The notes: generated by a model not told the origin, from the sequence alone. 16,388 bases of DNA from an uncultured beta proteobacterium (GCA_903868285.1 CAIPUP010000413.1:1-16388); one strand, 5' to 3'. Shown: positions 1 through 7,400, counted from the stretch's first letter. Made by a program: numbers and translations.

Positions 1-453
1 AGCGAGCCGGATGTGCTGGCCTTGCGCTTTGCAGCGCTGTTGCACGAGATCGGCATCTCGATCGCGCATGCCGGTTATCACAAGCATTCCTCGTACATCC
101 TTTCCCAGGCCGATATGCCGGGCTTTTCGCAGGCCGAGCAGAGTCGTCTGGCGCGACTGGTACTGGCGCATCGCGGCAAGCTGTCCAAGATCGAGAGTCT
201 GCCAGCGCGGTCGGTCGACTGGATGCAGATCGTGTCTATCCGACTGGCGGCATTGCTGTGCAAGACGCGCACCGCTGAAACCTTACCTGTCCCACATCTG
301 CGCCAGACCGAAGATGGTTTCACGCTGGCGCTGGATCGAAATTGGCTCGATGGCCATCCGCTGACCGAAGCGGTATTGGAGGCTGAGATCGACGAATGGC
401 GCGGGCTGGGTATGCACCTGCTGCTGGTGGATCGGTTGCCGGGAACCCGCTAG
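1..453 (+). CDS. ppx: Exopolyphosphatase (Ppx/GppA family), C-terminal part, 5' end outside window
   Basis: This is an open frame from the first base to a TAG stop, about 150 residues and without its start. It matches the C-terminal helical, HD-like domain of Ppx/GppA phosphatases: an ALLHEIG segment near the left edge, then HAGYHKHSSYIL, a helix with LVLAHRGK, and a final ALDRNWLDGHPLTEAVL-type beta region. Full-length family members of about 500 residues release phosphate from the end of polyphosphate chains, and GppA members also hydrolyse pppGpp. The N-terminal ASKHA ATPase-like catalytic domain is not visible, so Ppx and GppA cannot be separated by active-site residues. The following gene, phoR, on the same strand after a gap of about 110 bases favours Ppx and a phosphate-starvation context. 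Confidence 0.88.
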   Translation, partial: SEPDVLALRFAALLHEIGISIAHAGYHKHSSYILSQADMPGFSQAEQSRLARLVLAHRGKLSKIESLPARSVDWMQIVSIRLAALLCKTRTAETLPVPHLRQTEDGFTLALDRNWLDGHPLTEAVLEAEIDEWRGLGMHLLLVDRLPGTR

Positions 454-562
454 TTCGAACTGGCATCACGTCACCAAGCAAGGCCTCGTCAAGCGCGGGC
501 TATAAGCCTGACGGTAGTGATGGCTGTGCAATAATCTTTACGCTTCAACAACAGGCTCATCC

Positions 563-1918
563 TTGAACAACACCTCACGCCAGGCCGCTGCCCAGATTGT
601 TCTGCTGGGAGGCATTGCACTCGCCCTCGGGGAATTTTTTCGACCAGCTTGGGGCTGGTCTCTTTTCGCGCTCGGCTTGCTTTGGATGGTGGTGCAACAC
701 CAACGTAACCTGGCGCGCCTGGAACGCTGGCTTGTGCATCCCTTGCCCGGCACGGTCCCCGAGGGTAGCAGTGGCGTCTGGGATGACCTGTTCGCCGCCA
801 TCTACCACCATGAGCGTGCTCAGGCATGGCGTCTGAAGGAATATGAGCGCACCCTGGCGCGCTTTCGTTTGGCGGGTCAGGCCTTGACTGACGGTGTAGT
901 GGTGCTCGATGGTGGCAATCGCATCCAGTGGTGTAACGAAACAGCAGAGAGGCAGCTAGGCATCCACTATCAGACAGATGCCGGTCAACCGCTGCAGAAT
1001 TTGGTGCGACAGCCCGACTTTGTCGAGTTCCTTGCCGCCAACGATTTTGGTCGTGCCTTCCAGATGCGCATCGATCGCGGTCATGAGTTGGTGCTGCTAC
1101 TGCAGATTGTCAGCTACGGCGAGGACGAACGGCTGATGCATGTCAAGGATGTGACCCAGGCCGAGCGCCTGGACCGCATGCGCCAGGATTTCGTGGCCAA
1201 TGTGTCGCATGAATTGCGAACACCATTAACGGTGATGTCGGGTTTTCTGGAAACCATCCGGGAACTCCAGCTTGACCCGACCCAGCGTGAACACTACTTG
1301 TCGCTAATGTCTGATCAGTCGCTGCGTATGCTGCGCATCGTTGAGGATTTGCTCACGCTGTCGTCGCTGGAATCGGCGCCGCCGCCGCAGGACCAACGTA
1401 TCATGATCAATGCGCTGATGGCCAGGTTACGCGAGGATGCCGAAGCGCTTTCGGCTGGACGCCACAAAATCTTGATGCAAGCTGCCACGGGTTTTGACTT
1501 GCTTGGCTCTGAGTTCGAGATTCAGAGCGCGTTCTCCAATCTGGTTTCTAACGCGGTGCGGTATACCCCGGCCGGTGGTGAGATACGTATCAACTGGCAG
1601 GCTGACAGCACAGGTGGAATATTCACGGTAACCGATTCTGGAATAGGGATAGAGAAAACACATCTGCCACGCCTGACCGAACGTTTTTATCGTGTTGATC
1701 GTGGTCGCTCGCGAGAAACAGGTGGCACTGGTCTGGGCCTAGCGATCGTCAAGCACGCGTTAATGCGTCATCAGTCCCAACTGGAAATACAAAGCGAATT
1801 GGGCAAGGGAAGCCGTTTCAGTGCGCGGTTTTCATCGCGGCGATTGAGCGCGGCGTTGAGCATTAATCCTCCAGTTGCTTCCAATCGCGGCAATCAAGGC
1901 CTGCAAGCAGCAAAGTGA
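563..1918 (+). CDS. phoR: Phosphate regulon sensor histidine kinase PhoR
   Basis: A 451-residue membrane histidine kinase that senses phosphate status and phosphorylates PhoB. Two hydrophobic segments lie at about residues 11-24 and 31-45 with almost no periplasmic loop, as in PhoR. A PAS-like domain covers about 97-200. The dimerisation/H-box reads FVANVSHELRTPL with phospho-acceptor His216. The ATPase domain has the N box (NLVSNAVRYTP, ending near 336), G1 (DSGIGIE, 358-364), F box (RFYRVD) and G2 (GGTGLGLAIV, 387-396). The start is TTG: no ATG gives the membrane segments, and an in-frame stop at 518-520 blocks extension. The ribosome binding site is weak (AGG about 9 bases upstream). Oddity: the gene directly upstream is ppx, not phoB. 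It converges on pdxH with a gap of about 40 bases and no clear hairpin terminator. Confidence 0.95.
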   Translation: MNNTSRQAAAQIVLLGGIALALGEFFRPAWGWSLFALGLLWMVVQHQRNLARLERWLVHPLPGTVPEGSSGVWDDLFAAIYHHERAQAWRLKEYERTLARFRLAGQALTDGVVVLDGGNRIQWCNETAERQLGIHYQTDAGQPLQNLVRQPDFVEFLAANDFGRAFQMRIDRGHELVLLLQIVSYGEDERLMHVKDVTQAERLDRMRQDFVANVSHELRTPLTVMSGFLETIRELQLDPTQREHYLSLMSDQSLRMLRIVEDLLTLSSLESAPPPQDQRIMINALMARLREDAEALSAGRHKILMQAATGFDLLGSEFEIQSAFSNLVSNAVRYTPAGGEIRINWQADSTGGIFTVTDSGIGIEKTHLPRLTERFYRVDRGRSRETGGTGLGLAIVKHALMRHQSQLEIQSELGKGSRFSARFSSRRLSAALSINPPVASNRGNQGLQAAK

Positions 1919-1959
1919 AGGCCCTTCCCGCATTGGTAAAACTCTGCGCAGCTTGAATT

Positions 1960-2622
1960 TCAGGGCGCCAGACGCTCCATGATCCAGCCCTGATGCGGCA
2001 GCAAGCGGTATTGCAGGCGGTCATGCAGGCGGCTCTCGCGTCCCTGCCAGAACTCCATGCGCTCGGGGATGACGCGATAGCCACCCCAGTAAGCCGGTCG
2101 AGTGGCCTGCTCACCCTGTTCACGCGCGACAAAGGCCACGCGCTGTTCCAGCGTTTGGCGATCGGGAATGACCTGGCTTTGCGGTGAGGCGATCGCGCCA
2201 TGGCGTGCACCCAGGGGACGGCTGGCGAAATAGGCGTCTGACTCGGCGGCTGAAGTTTTGACAACACGACCTTCGATGCGTACCTGCCGCTCCATACCCA
2301 TCCAGGAAAAATGCAGGCAGGCATGCGGGTTCTGCGCCAGTTCTTCACCCTTGCGGCTGTCGTAGTTGGTGAAAAACACAAAGCCGGTGTGATCGCACCC
2401 TTTGAGCAACACCAGCCGGACGCTGGGACGTCCGCGACTGTCGGCACTGGCCAGGGTCATGGCATTGGCATGCGGCACGCCGGCTGCCACCGCGTCATCA
2501 AACCAGCGGTTGAACTGATCGAAGGGGTTGTCCAGCATGTCGCCTTCTTCCAGCGTGTGCTGCACATATTCCTTGCGCAAGGCGGCGAAGGTATCACCTT
2601 GTGGTTTGTTCTTGTCAGTCAT
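1960..2622 (-). CDS. pdxH: Pyridoxamine/pyridoxine 5'-phosphate oxidase PdxH
   Basis: A 220-residue cytosolic FMN enzyme that oxidises pyridoxamine- or pyridoxine-5'-phosphate to pyridoxal-5'-phosphate with O2, the last step of PLP synthesis and salvage. Family signatures are clear: LRKEYVQHTLEE near the N-terminus (substrate-binding region), a split-barrel FMN fold with SVRLVLLKG and FFTNYDSRKG at about 67-91, then WGGYRVIP, EFWQGRESRLHDR and the canonical C-terminal end WIMERLAP. The length is normal for the family. The ATG has an AAGG about 9 bases upstream. It lies 25 bases behind the MFS gene on the same strand, so it is probably the last gene of the aldo/keto reductase-MFS-pdxH run. Confidence 0.96.
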   Translation of the reverse strand: MTDKNKPQGDTFAALRKEYVQHTLEEGDMLDNPFDQFNRWFDDAVAAGVPHANAMTLASADSRGRPSVRLVLLKGCDHTGFVFFTNYDSRKGEELAQNPHACLHFSWMGMERQVRIEGRVVKTSAAESDAYFASRPLGARHGAIASPQSQVIPDRQTLEQRVAFVAREQGEQATRPAYWGGYRVIPERMEFWQGRESRLHDRLQYRLLPHQGWIMERLAP

Positions 2623-2647
2623 TGCGGTATGCCTTTTTAGTAAAACG

Positions 2648-3784
2648 CTAGCGGCGCGAGCCGCGTTGCTGCAGCCAGGCGCCGGTGGTGAGCGAGACTG
2701 CGACGACCAGAAAAACCGGCGTCACACCCAATGCCGAGCCCATGGCGCCGAACAGCAGTGGAATGAAGGTCTGGCTGCCGTGCATGAGCGTGCTGCGTAC
2801 CCCGACCGCTTCCGCCGCCCGGCCGGGAGGGGAGGCGTTGTAGACCAGCGACATCACCATCGGCTGCGCGCTGCCCATGCCGAGGCCGAGGATGAAGGAC
2901 AGCAGCATCAGCAAGGTCGCGCTGTGCACCAGCGGGAACAGAAAGAAACTGCTGCCGCCGACCACCATCGCGATGCTCAGCACCTTCCAGGAGGCGATGC
3001 GGCGCGACAGCAGCGGCAGGCTAAGTCGTATGGCAAAGGTGGCCACCGAAAATGCACCGATGATCAGGCCGATGCTGGAGGCCGACAACCCGATGGAGCG
3101 GCCATAGATCGGCATCACGAACATGTACATGTCCCAGGCGGTGGCGATGATGGCGCTGGTGATGAACAGCGTGCGCAACTCGGGATAGGCGAACAGTTCG
3201 GCCACCTTGCGCTTGCCGGCTTCGCCGCGCGGCACGGCATGGGTGGCGGGCAGCCGGATTTTTCCCGAGCCCATCAGCAGGATGGAAAGTATCGGCGTCA
3301 CGCTGAGTGCAAGAAAGGTGTTTTGATAGCCGATGTAGTCGATGGCAAAGCCCGTCATCAGCGGGCCGAGCGAGCCAGAGGTGGAAAACGCCAGCGCCAG
3401 CAGCGAAAAATTCTGCGGCCGCTCCTCGGCATTGCCGATCAGGCCGGCAGCGTTTTGCATGCAGATATGCACCACCATGAAGGCCGATCCCACCAGCGCC
3501 GACACGGCAAACAGCGGGCTCAGGCCGTCGACGAAAAACGGGATCGGTGCCGCTGCCGCCATGATGCTCGAGGCGATGATCATCGGCCGCTGCATGCCGA
3601 TACGATCGATCAGCCGACCCATGCTGAGCGAGAACAACATCGGCAACACTGCGAACAGCGTCACCAGCAACCCGACGATGAAGGGTGATGCTCCAAGATG
3701 GATGGCATCGAGCGATACCGCGAAGCGACAGCTGGAGAACACCAGATGGTTGAGGATGGTGGTGAGCATCAGCTGGCGAATCAT
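2648..3784 (-). CDS. Major facilitator superfamily (MFS) transporter
   Basis: A 378-residue inner-membrane transporter, hydrophobic throughout, with about 12 predicted helices in two six-helix halves. The MFS motif A between helices 2 and 3 is visible as GRLIDRIGMQRP (residues 56-67), and a second, weaker copy occurs in the C-terminal half (LPLLSRRIASW). I chose the ATG at 3784 because it lies 13 bases after the stop of the upstream aldo/keto reductase. A longer start at 3844 would overlap that gene by about 45 bases and add a charged, non-membrane leader. The substrate is unknown: the length and architecture are those of small drug/metabolite MFS carriers. It is probably co-transcribed with its neighbours, and the place beside pdxH makes a B6 vitamer substrate conceivable but unproven. 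Confidence 0.88.
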   Translation of the reverse strand: MIRQLMLTTILNHLVFSSCRFAVSLDAIHLGASPFIVGLLVTLFAVLPMLFSLSMGRLIDRIGMQRPMIIASSIMAAAAPIPFFVDGLSPLFAVSALVGSAFMVVHICMQNAAGLIGNAEERPQNFSLLALAFSTSGSLGPLMTGFAIDYIGYQNTFLALSVTPILSILLMGSGKIRLPATHAVPRGEAGKRKVAELFAYPELRTLFITSAIIATAWDMYMFVMPIYGRSIGLSASSIGLIIGAFSVATFAIRLSLPLLSRRIASWKVLSIAMVVGGSSFFLFPLVHSATLLMLLSFILGLGMGSAQPMVMSLVYNASPPGRAAEAVGVRSTLMHGSQTFIPLLFGAMGSALGVTPVFLVVAVSLTTGAWLQQRGSRR

Positions 3785-3797
3785 CGGGCTGTTCCGC

Positions 3798-4697
3798 CTA
3801 GATCTGCTCGAACGCGCGTTGCATGCGTAGACGCATTGCGGCATCCGGTGCGGTCATGCGCAATAGTGCAAGGTTGTCCTCGACATGCGCCGGTTTACGG
3901 GTGCCGGGGATGGTGCAAGTCACTGCGGCATTACCCAGTATCCAGAGCAAAAAGAACTGCGCCCAACTGTTGCAACCGAGTTCCTTGGCCAGCGCTGGCA
4001 GTGCGCGGCCGCGTACCCGCTCGAACAGCGCACCCTCGGCAAACGGCCGGTTGGCAATCACCGCCACGCCGGCCGCTTTGGCCGCAGGGAGTAATCGTTG
4101 TTCGGCCTCGCGTTCGCCGAGTGAGTAATTCACTTGCAGAAAATCGATGCCGCCACGCGCCAGTGCCCGCTCAAGATCGCGATGTGCGCCGGCGTGGTAG
4201 TGGGTGATGCCCAGATAGCGCACCCGACCGGATTTTTTCCAGTCATTGAGCGTGGCCAGATGGGTGGTGGTGTCGACCAGGTTATGCACCTGCATCAGAT
4301 CCAGTGACCCGCGCAGCGATATCTGCAGTCGCGCCAGCGAGGTCTCCATCTGGCGTATGCCCTCACTACGGCCATTGATCCAGACCTTGGTGGCGATGAA
4401 CAGTTTTGGATGCAGTGATTGCCGTGCGGCCAGAGTGCCCAGCATCTGCTCGGCGCTGCCATACATCGGGGAGCTATCGACCAGGCTGCCACCGAGTTCC
4501 ACAAACCGTTGCAGCGCGGCGGCAGCCTCGGTCTGCATGGCGAGATGGGTGGCATCGGGTTCGGGCCGTTCGCTGGCGATATCAAACGCCTGCCAGGTAC
4601 CCAGTCCGACCACCGGCAGACGCTCGCCGCTGGAGGGAATGATCCGGGTTTGCAGCATTGGGTGATACGGTGCTGCGTGGGTGGGGGGCGTGGCCAT
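3798..4697 (-). CDS. Aldo/keto reductase family protein
   Basis: A 299-residue NAD(P)H-dependent (beta/alpha)8 oxidoreductase. The catalytic tetrad is recognisable: Asp74 and Tyr79 in SLVDSSPMYGSAE, Lys104 in IATKVWI, and His138 in LMQVHNLVD. Further family landmarks are VVGLGTW near residue 30, the GRVRYLGIT strand, LQVNYSLGEREAE, and the cofactor-binding region TCTIPGTRKPAHVEDN near the C-terminus. The open frame runs upstream to 5186 but enters the divergent DUF2520 gene. ATG 4697 gives a normal family length; a second ATG 13 codons in (MLQTRI) is also possible. There is no clear Shine-Dalgarno. A TATCAT box on the minus strand lies only 6 bases before the ATG. The substrate is unknown. 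Confidence 0.9.
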   Translation of the reverse strand: MATPPTHAAPYHPMLQTRIIPSSGERLPVVGLGTWQAFDIASERPEPDATHLAMQTEAAAALQRFVELGGSLVDSSPMYGSAEQMLGTLAARQSLHPKLFIATKVWINGRSEGIRQMETSLARLQISLRGSLDLMQVHNLVDTTTHLATLNDWKKSGRVRYLGITHYHAGAHRDLERALARGGIDFLQVNYSLGEREAEQRLLPAAKAAGVAVIANRPFAEGALFERVRGRALPALAKELGCNSWAQFFLLWILGNAAVTCTIPGTRKPAHVEDNLALLRMTAPDAAMRLRMQRAFEQI

Positions 4698-4797
4698 CCC
4701 GCGATGATAGCGCCGTGGTCCACGCAGCGCCGCGGGTTGGTAATGACGCGGGTCGGCAACAGCTTGACCCGCAATCGCTGCGACTACAATCGACCGG
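4698..4797. promoter_or_regulatory. Divergent promoter region with 7-bp inverted repeat over a -35-like box
   Basis: A 100-base gap between divergent genes. On the plus strand TTGACC (4764-4769) and TACAAT (4785-4790), spaced 15 bases, resemble a sigma-70 promoter. The -10 ends 7 bases before the ATG of the DUF2520 gene, so the transcript would be leaderless or nearly so. A perfect inverted repeat GCGGGTC-N11-GACCCGC (4748-4772) overlaps the -35-like box and could be an operator. On the minus strand TATCAT (4709-4704) could serve the aldo/keto reductase gene. Confidence 0.4.
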
Positions 4798-5733
4798 ATG
4801 AACAGTCTGCAAGCGCAACTTCCGCCACAGCAAGCATTCACGCGTATCGGCGTACTTGGCCTGGGGCGTGTGGGCAGTGTGCTGGCCCTGGCCCTGGCCA
4901 GTCGCAGCAGCGCCTTGCATGCGGTCCATGCGCGGCGCTGCGAAATGGCCAAGGCCTGGTGCGCCCGCCTGCCGGCGCTGATTTCGGCGCCAATACCTGC
5001 GGTGCAATCCTTATCGGCGGCGCAACTGGTGGCCGAATGCGATCTGGTGCTGCTGGCCATACCGGACCATGCCCTGCAGCCCTGTTGCGACAGCCTGCAC
5101 TGGCACGCCGGACAGAGCGTGCTGCATCTGGCTGGTGCCGCCGATTTGACTTGCTTGCAGTCTGCAGCAGCGCGTGGTGCCCGCATCGGCAGCTTTCATC
5201 CCTTGCTGATGTTTGGTACCGGGGAGGCGGCGCATGTCGCGGCGCTGGCAGCCTTGCCGGGTGCAGCGGTGGCTATCGACGCCGATGCGGACTGCAACCT
5301 GGAGCAAGATCTGCGGGTCTTGGCGTCGGGTCTGGGCATGTTGCCTATTTCTGTGCCCGCCACGGCGCGAGCCGCCTATCACGCCTCGGCCCACTACGCA
5401 GCGGCATTTTTATGCGTGCTGTTGCAGCAGGCACAGGACATCTGGCGCGATAGCGGCTTGCCATGGCAGCAGGCGATGAGTGCCTTGCTGCCGCTGGCAC
5501 ACAGCACCTTGCAGGCGGTGGCCAGTAGCGACGGGATGCCGGCACAGGCGATGGCCGGCAGCATGGCACGCGGTGATGCGGCGACGGTGCAGCGTCATCT
5601 GCTGGCGCTGCCGGAACACGCGCAGGACGGCTATCGGCTGCTGGCGCTACGCAGCGTCGAGATGGCGCTGGAGACCGGACGCATCACGGCACAGCAGGCC
5701 GAGGCTTTGCGGGGCTGTTTGCGGACGGCCTGA
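4798..5733 (+). CDS. Rossmann-like / DUF2520 domain-containing protein
   Basis: A 311-residue protein with an N-terminal NAD(P)-binding Rossmann fold. The strand IGVLGLGRVGSVLA carries the GxGxxG motif at residues 21-26, and VLLAIPDHAL is the next characteristic strand/loop. A central GSFHPLLMFG matches the conserved HP segment of the DUF2520 family. The C-terminal half is helical (AAYHASAHYAAAFL), as in the C-terminal domain of 6-phosphogluconate-dehydrogenase-like and ketopantoate-reductase-like enzymes. Known members are uncharacterised, so the reaction is unknown; an NAD(P)-dependent oxidoreductase role is family inference. ATG 4798 is the only sensible start and it lacks a Shine-Dalgarno, fitting a leaderless transcript. 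Its TGA abuts the stop of the convergent deacetylase gene with no spacer. Confidence 0.85.
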   Translation: MNSLQAQLPPQQAFTRIGVLGLGRVGSVLALALASRSSALHAVHARRCEMAKAWCARLPALISAPIPAVQSLSAAQLVAECDLVLLAIPDHALQPCCDSLHWHAGQSVLHLAGAADLTCLQSAAARGARIGSFHPLLMFGTGEAAHVAALAALPGAAVAIDADADCNLEQDLRVLASGLGMLPISVPATARAAYHASAHYAAAFLCVLLQQAQDIWRDSGLPWQQAMSALLPLAHSTLQAVASSDGMPAQAMAGSMARGDAATVQRHLLALPEHAQDGYRLLALRSVEMALETGRITAQQAEALRGCLRTA

Positions 5734-6660
5734 TCAGCCGGCTCTGGATTCCATCAACTGTGCTGTCTGCGCCAGCATGTGCCGGGCAATCTCGATGCGT
5801 GTGCCTATCCATACTGGCGCATCGGCCGCTGCGGCATGGCGCTTGGTGATAGCCATGATTTCATCGAACACCCAGGCACCGGCCGGTCGGCCGAACACAT
5901 GTGTGTGTGCGGTGACATCCAGCAGCATGCAGCTCTTCTCGCGCGTGAGCATCGCGCCGAAGGCATCGCGGAAGGTCTCCAGCATGGCGCGCGGCGGGTT
6001 GCCGTAGCGCACCGAGCTGGGCATGTCATTGACATCCATGGTGAAGGGAATGCCGACGATGCGCTGCGAGCCGGCGTATTCGGCAATATGCGGCAGGTCG
6101 TCATCATTGCAGTCGCCATGCCAGAGAAAGCCAGCCTCGGCCAGCAGTCGCGGCGTGATGGGTGAGCCGGTGACGCGCGGGCTGATCCAGCCCGGTGGCT
6201 GCATGCCGGCAGCGGCCTGCACCAGGCTCTGGCAGCGCGCGATATTGGCGCGTTCCTCGTCTTCCTTGAGATAGACCGGAATCACATCCATGCCGTAGGA
6301 GTGAGCGACGATTTCATGGCCACGGCCGTGAATCATTTTCACCGTCTCGGGAAAACGCTCGGCCAGGATGCCGTTGGTCATGACACTGGTGGCGATGCCA
6401 TGCTGGTCGGCGATATCCAGCAGGCGGTGGATGCCACGCAGCGGACCGTACTGTCCCCAGGAGTGGGCATTGGTATCGAAGTAGCCCGGTGCCAGCACAT
6501 TGCCCATCGGGCCGATACCCGAGGTCTTGCCATCTGACCAGCCTTCATAGGCAATGTTGAACACCATGGCAATGCGGGCACCACCCGGCCAGCGGAAGTC
6601 CGGACCGGGACGCAAGATGCGCGTGGGTTGTGTGGCTGCAGGAGTGCTTGGGTTTTGCAT
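5734..6660 (-). CDS. Polysaccharide deacetylase family hydrolase, PuuE/HpPgdA-like
   Basis: A 308-residue member of carbohydrate esterase family 4 (NodB fold). It resembles the cytosolic PuuE (allantoinase-like)/HpPgdA branch: no signal peptide, an N-terminal FRWPGGARIAMVFNIAYEG strand, a TNGILAERFPETVKMI helix and the metal-site strand GHEIVAHSYGMD with His120. The classic NodB TFDD motif is replaced by FNIAYEG. The second His of HxxxH is Met124, so the metal site is degenerate compared with true polysaccharide deacetylases. This branch includes enzymes acting on cyclic amides (imides, ureides), so the substrate may be a small C-N compound rather than a glycan. The gene is divergent from the RidA-EamA-Bug unit and 128 bases away, suggesting a shared regulator and pathway (inference). 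Confidence 0.85.
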   Translation of the reverse strand: MQNPSTPAATQPTRILRPGPDFRWPGGARIAMVFNIAYEGWSDGKTSGIGPMGNVLAPGYFDTNAHSWGQYGPLRGIHRLLDIADQHGIATSVMTNGILAERFPETVKMIHGRGHEIVAHSYGMDVIPVYLKEDEERANIARCQSLVQAAAGMQPPGWISPRVTGSPITPRLLAEAGFLWHGDCNDDDLPHIAEYAGSQRIVGIPFTMDVNDMPSSVRYGNPPRAMLETFRDAFGAMLTREKSCMLLDVTAHTHVFGRPAGAWVFDEIMAITKRHAAAADAPVWIGTRIEIARHMLAQTAQLMESRAG

Positions 6661-6788
6661 GCGGGGCTCGTGACGGGGTGTGTTCGCTGGATGCAGCAGT
6701 GTTGCCGAAGTGCGGCGGGGCTGCGGTGGGGCCGAAGTCTATACTAGGCGCTTGCATTGATTGAATGCGTCATTCAGGGAGAGGGGCT
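6661..6788. promoter_or_regulatory. Divergent intergenic region with inverted repeat TGAATG-CGT-CATTCA
   Basis: A 128-base gap between the deacetylase (-) and RidA (+) genes. TATACT (6740-6745) is a good -10 candidate for the plus strand, but no convincing -35 lies 17 bases upstream. Downstream of it, TGAATG-CGT-CATTCA (6762-6776) is a perfect inverted repeat, and GCATT-GATTG-AATGC overlaps it, giving alternating CATT/AATG half-sites. This fits an operator between the transcription start and the ribosome binding site AGGGAGAGGGG (6776-6786), which fixes the RidA start at 6789. Confidence 0.4.
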
Positions 6789-7400
6789 ATGGCGAGCAAG
6801 GCGGGAGCGAGCAAGGCGGGGGCGACCAAAGCGGGGGCGACCAAGGCGGGGGCGGGCAGCGAACAAAAGCAGGTCATCGATGCCGGCATCACGCTGACCG
6901 GTGGTCCGTTTGCGCTGTGCGTGCGGCATAACGACATGGTCTACGTCTCCGGTCTGCCGCCATTCCCGCCGGACTATTGCGATGCTGTGCGCAGTGCCCG
7001 TGCTGCGGGCAAACCGATTCCGGCCTTCCCCGACATTCCCTTTGAGCGCCAGGTGCGCATCGTCATGGACAACATGAAAAAGCTGGTCGAAGCGGCCGGC
7101 TCCAACATGGACTGCCTGCTCAAGGTGATTGTCTGGATGAAGGATCAGCGCCAGCAGGAGGAGTTCGATCGCATCTATCGCACTTACTTCAGCAGCAGTG
7201 CCACGCTGCCGGCGCGCACCCGCATGCAGGCGGGTCGCACGCCCATGGATTGCGGGCTGGAGGTGGAGGCGGTGGGCTATGTGCCGCAACGCCGCCGCAA
7301 GCCCGCCAGGAAAGTGGCCACGAAGGTTGCGAAGAAGCTTGTCAAAAAGGTTGTCAAGAAGGTCAGCAAGAAGGTCGCCAGAACTGCGACCAAGCGGTGA
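6789..7400 (+). CDS. RidA family protein with N-terminal KAGA repeats and histone-H1-like Lys-rich tail
   Basis: A 203-residue protein in three parts. Residues 3-22 are four pentapeptide repeats, SKAGA twice then TKAGA twice. Residues about 27-165 form a RidA/YjgF (chorismate-mutase-like trimer) domain with VYVSGLPPFP, NMKKLVEAAGSNMDCLLKV, the conserved Arg143 in LPARTRM and Glu in LEVEAVGYV. Residues 168-203 hold 18 Lys/Arg in 36 with no acidic residue and a KKxV pattern, like bacterial histone-H1-like tails. RidA enzymes hydrolyse reactive enamine/imine intermediates; the usual length is about 130 residues, so the tails are extra. ATG 6789 is chosen over 6765 because a strong ribosome binding site lies directly before it. 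The stop overlaps the GTG start of the exporter gene by 4 bases, so translation is probably coupled. Confidence 0.9.
   Translation: MASKAGASKAGATKAGATKAGAGSEQKQVIDAGITLTGGPFALCVRHNDMVYVSGLPPFPPDYCDAVRSARAAGKPIPAFPDIPFERQVRIVMDNMKKLVEAAGSNMDCLLKVIVWMKDQRQQEEFDRIYRTYFSSSATLPARTRMQAGRTPMDCGLEVEAVGYVPQRRRKPARKVATKVAKKLVKKVVKKVSKKVARTATKR
6795..6854 (+). repeat. Coding minisatellite, four 15-bp units
   Basis: Four tandem copies of (AGC or ACC)-AA(G/A)-GCG-GG(A/G)-GCG encode SKAGA, SKAGA, TKAGA, TKAGA. Units differ by one to three bases. The 15-base unit keeps frame, so gain or loss of copies would change tail length without a frameshift. Confidence 0.85.
7332..7379 (+). repeat. Four 12-bp KKxV coding repeats in the basic tail
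   Basis: Residues 182-197 read KKLV, KKVV, KKVS, KKVA: four degenerate 12-base units of the type AAGAAGGTNNNC inside the C-terminal basic tail of the RidA protein. Such Lys-rich repeats are common in histone-H1-like proteins of beta-proteobacteria. Confidence 0.7.

Noticed and set aside
2528..3688. 386-codon plus-strand open frame
   Set aside because: It is antisense to the MFS transporter. Its composition (runs of His, Gln, Arg, Gly) is typical of a shadow frame in GC-rich DNA, and it has no recognisable domain.
4698..5186. N-terminal extension of the aldo/keto reductase frame
   Set aside because: It would run through the divergent DUF2520 coding region. The family length is met from 4697.
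4419..5453. 344-codon plus-strand open frame
   Set aside because: It crosses the start regions of two well-supported divergent genes in other frames and has low-complexity Gly/Ala/Arg content.
6795..6854. Possible CRISPR-like or mobile repeat
   Set aside because: The 15-base units are tandem without spacers, keep reading frame and encode a simple peptide repeat.
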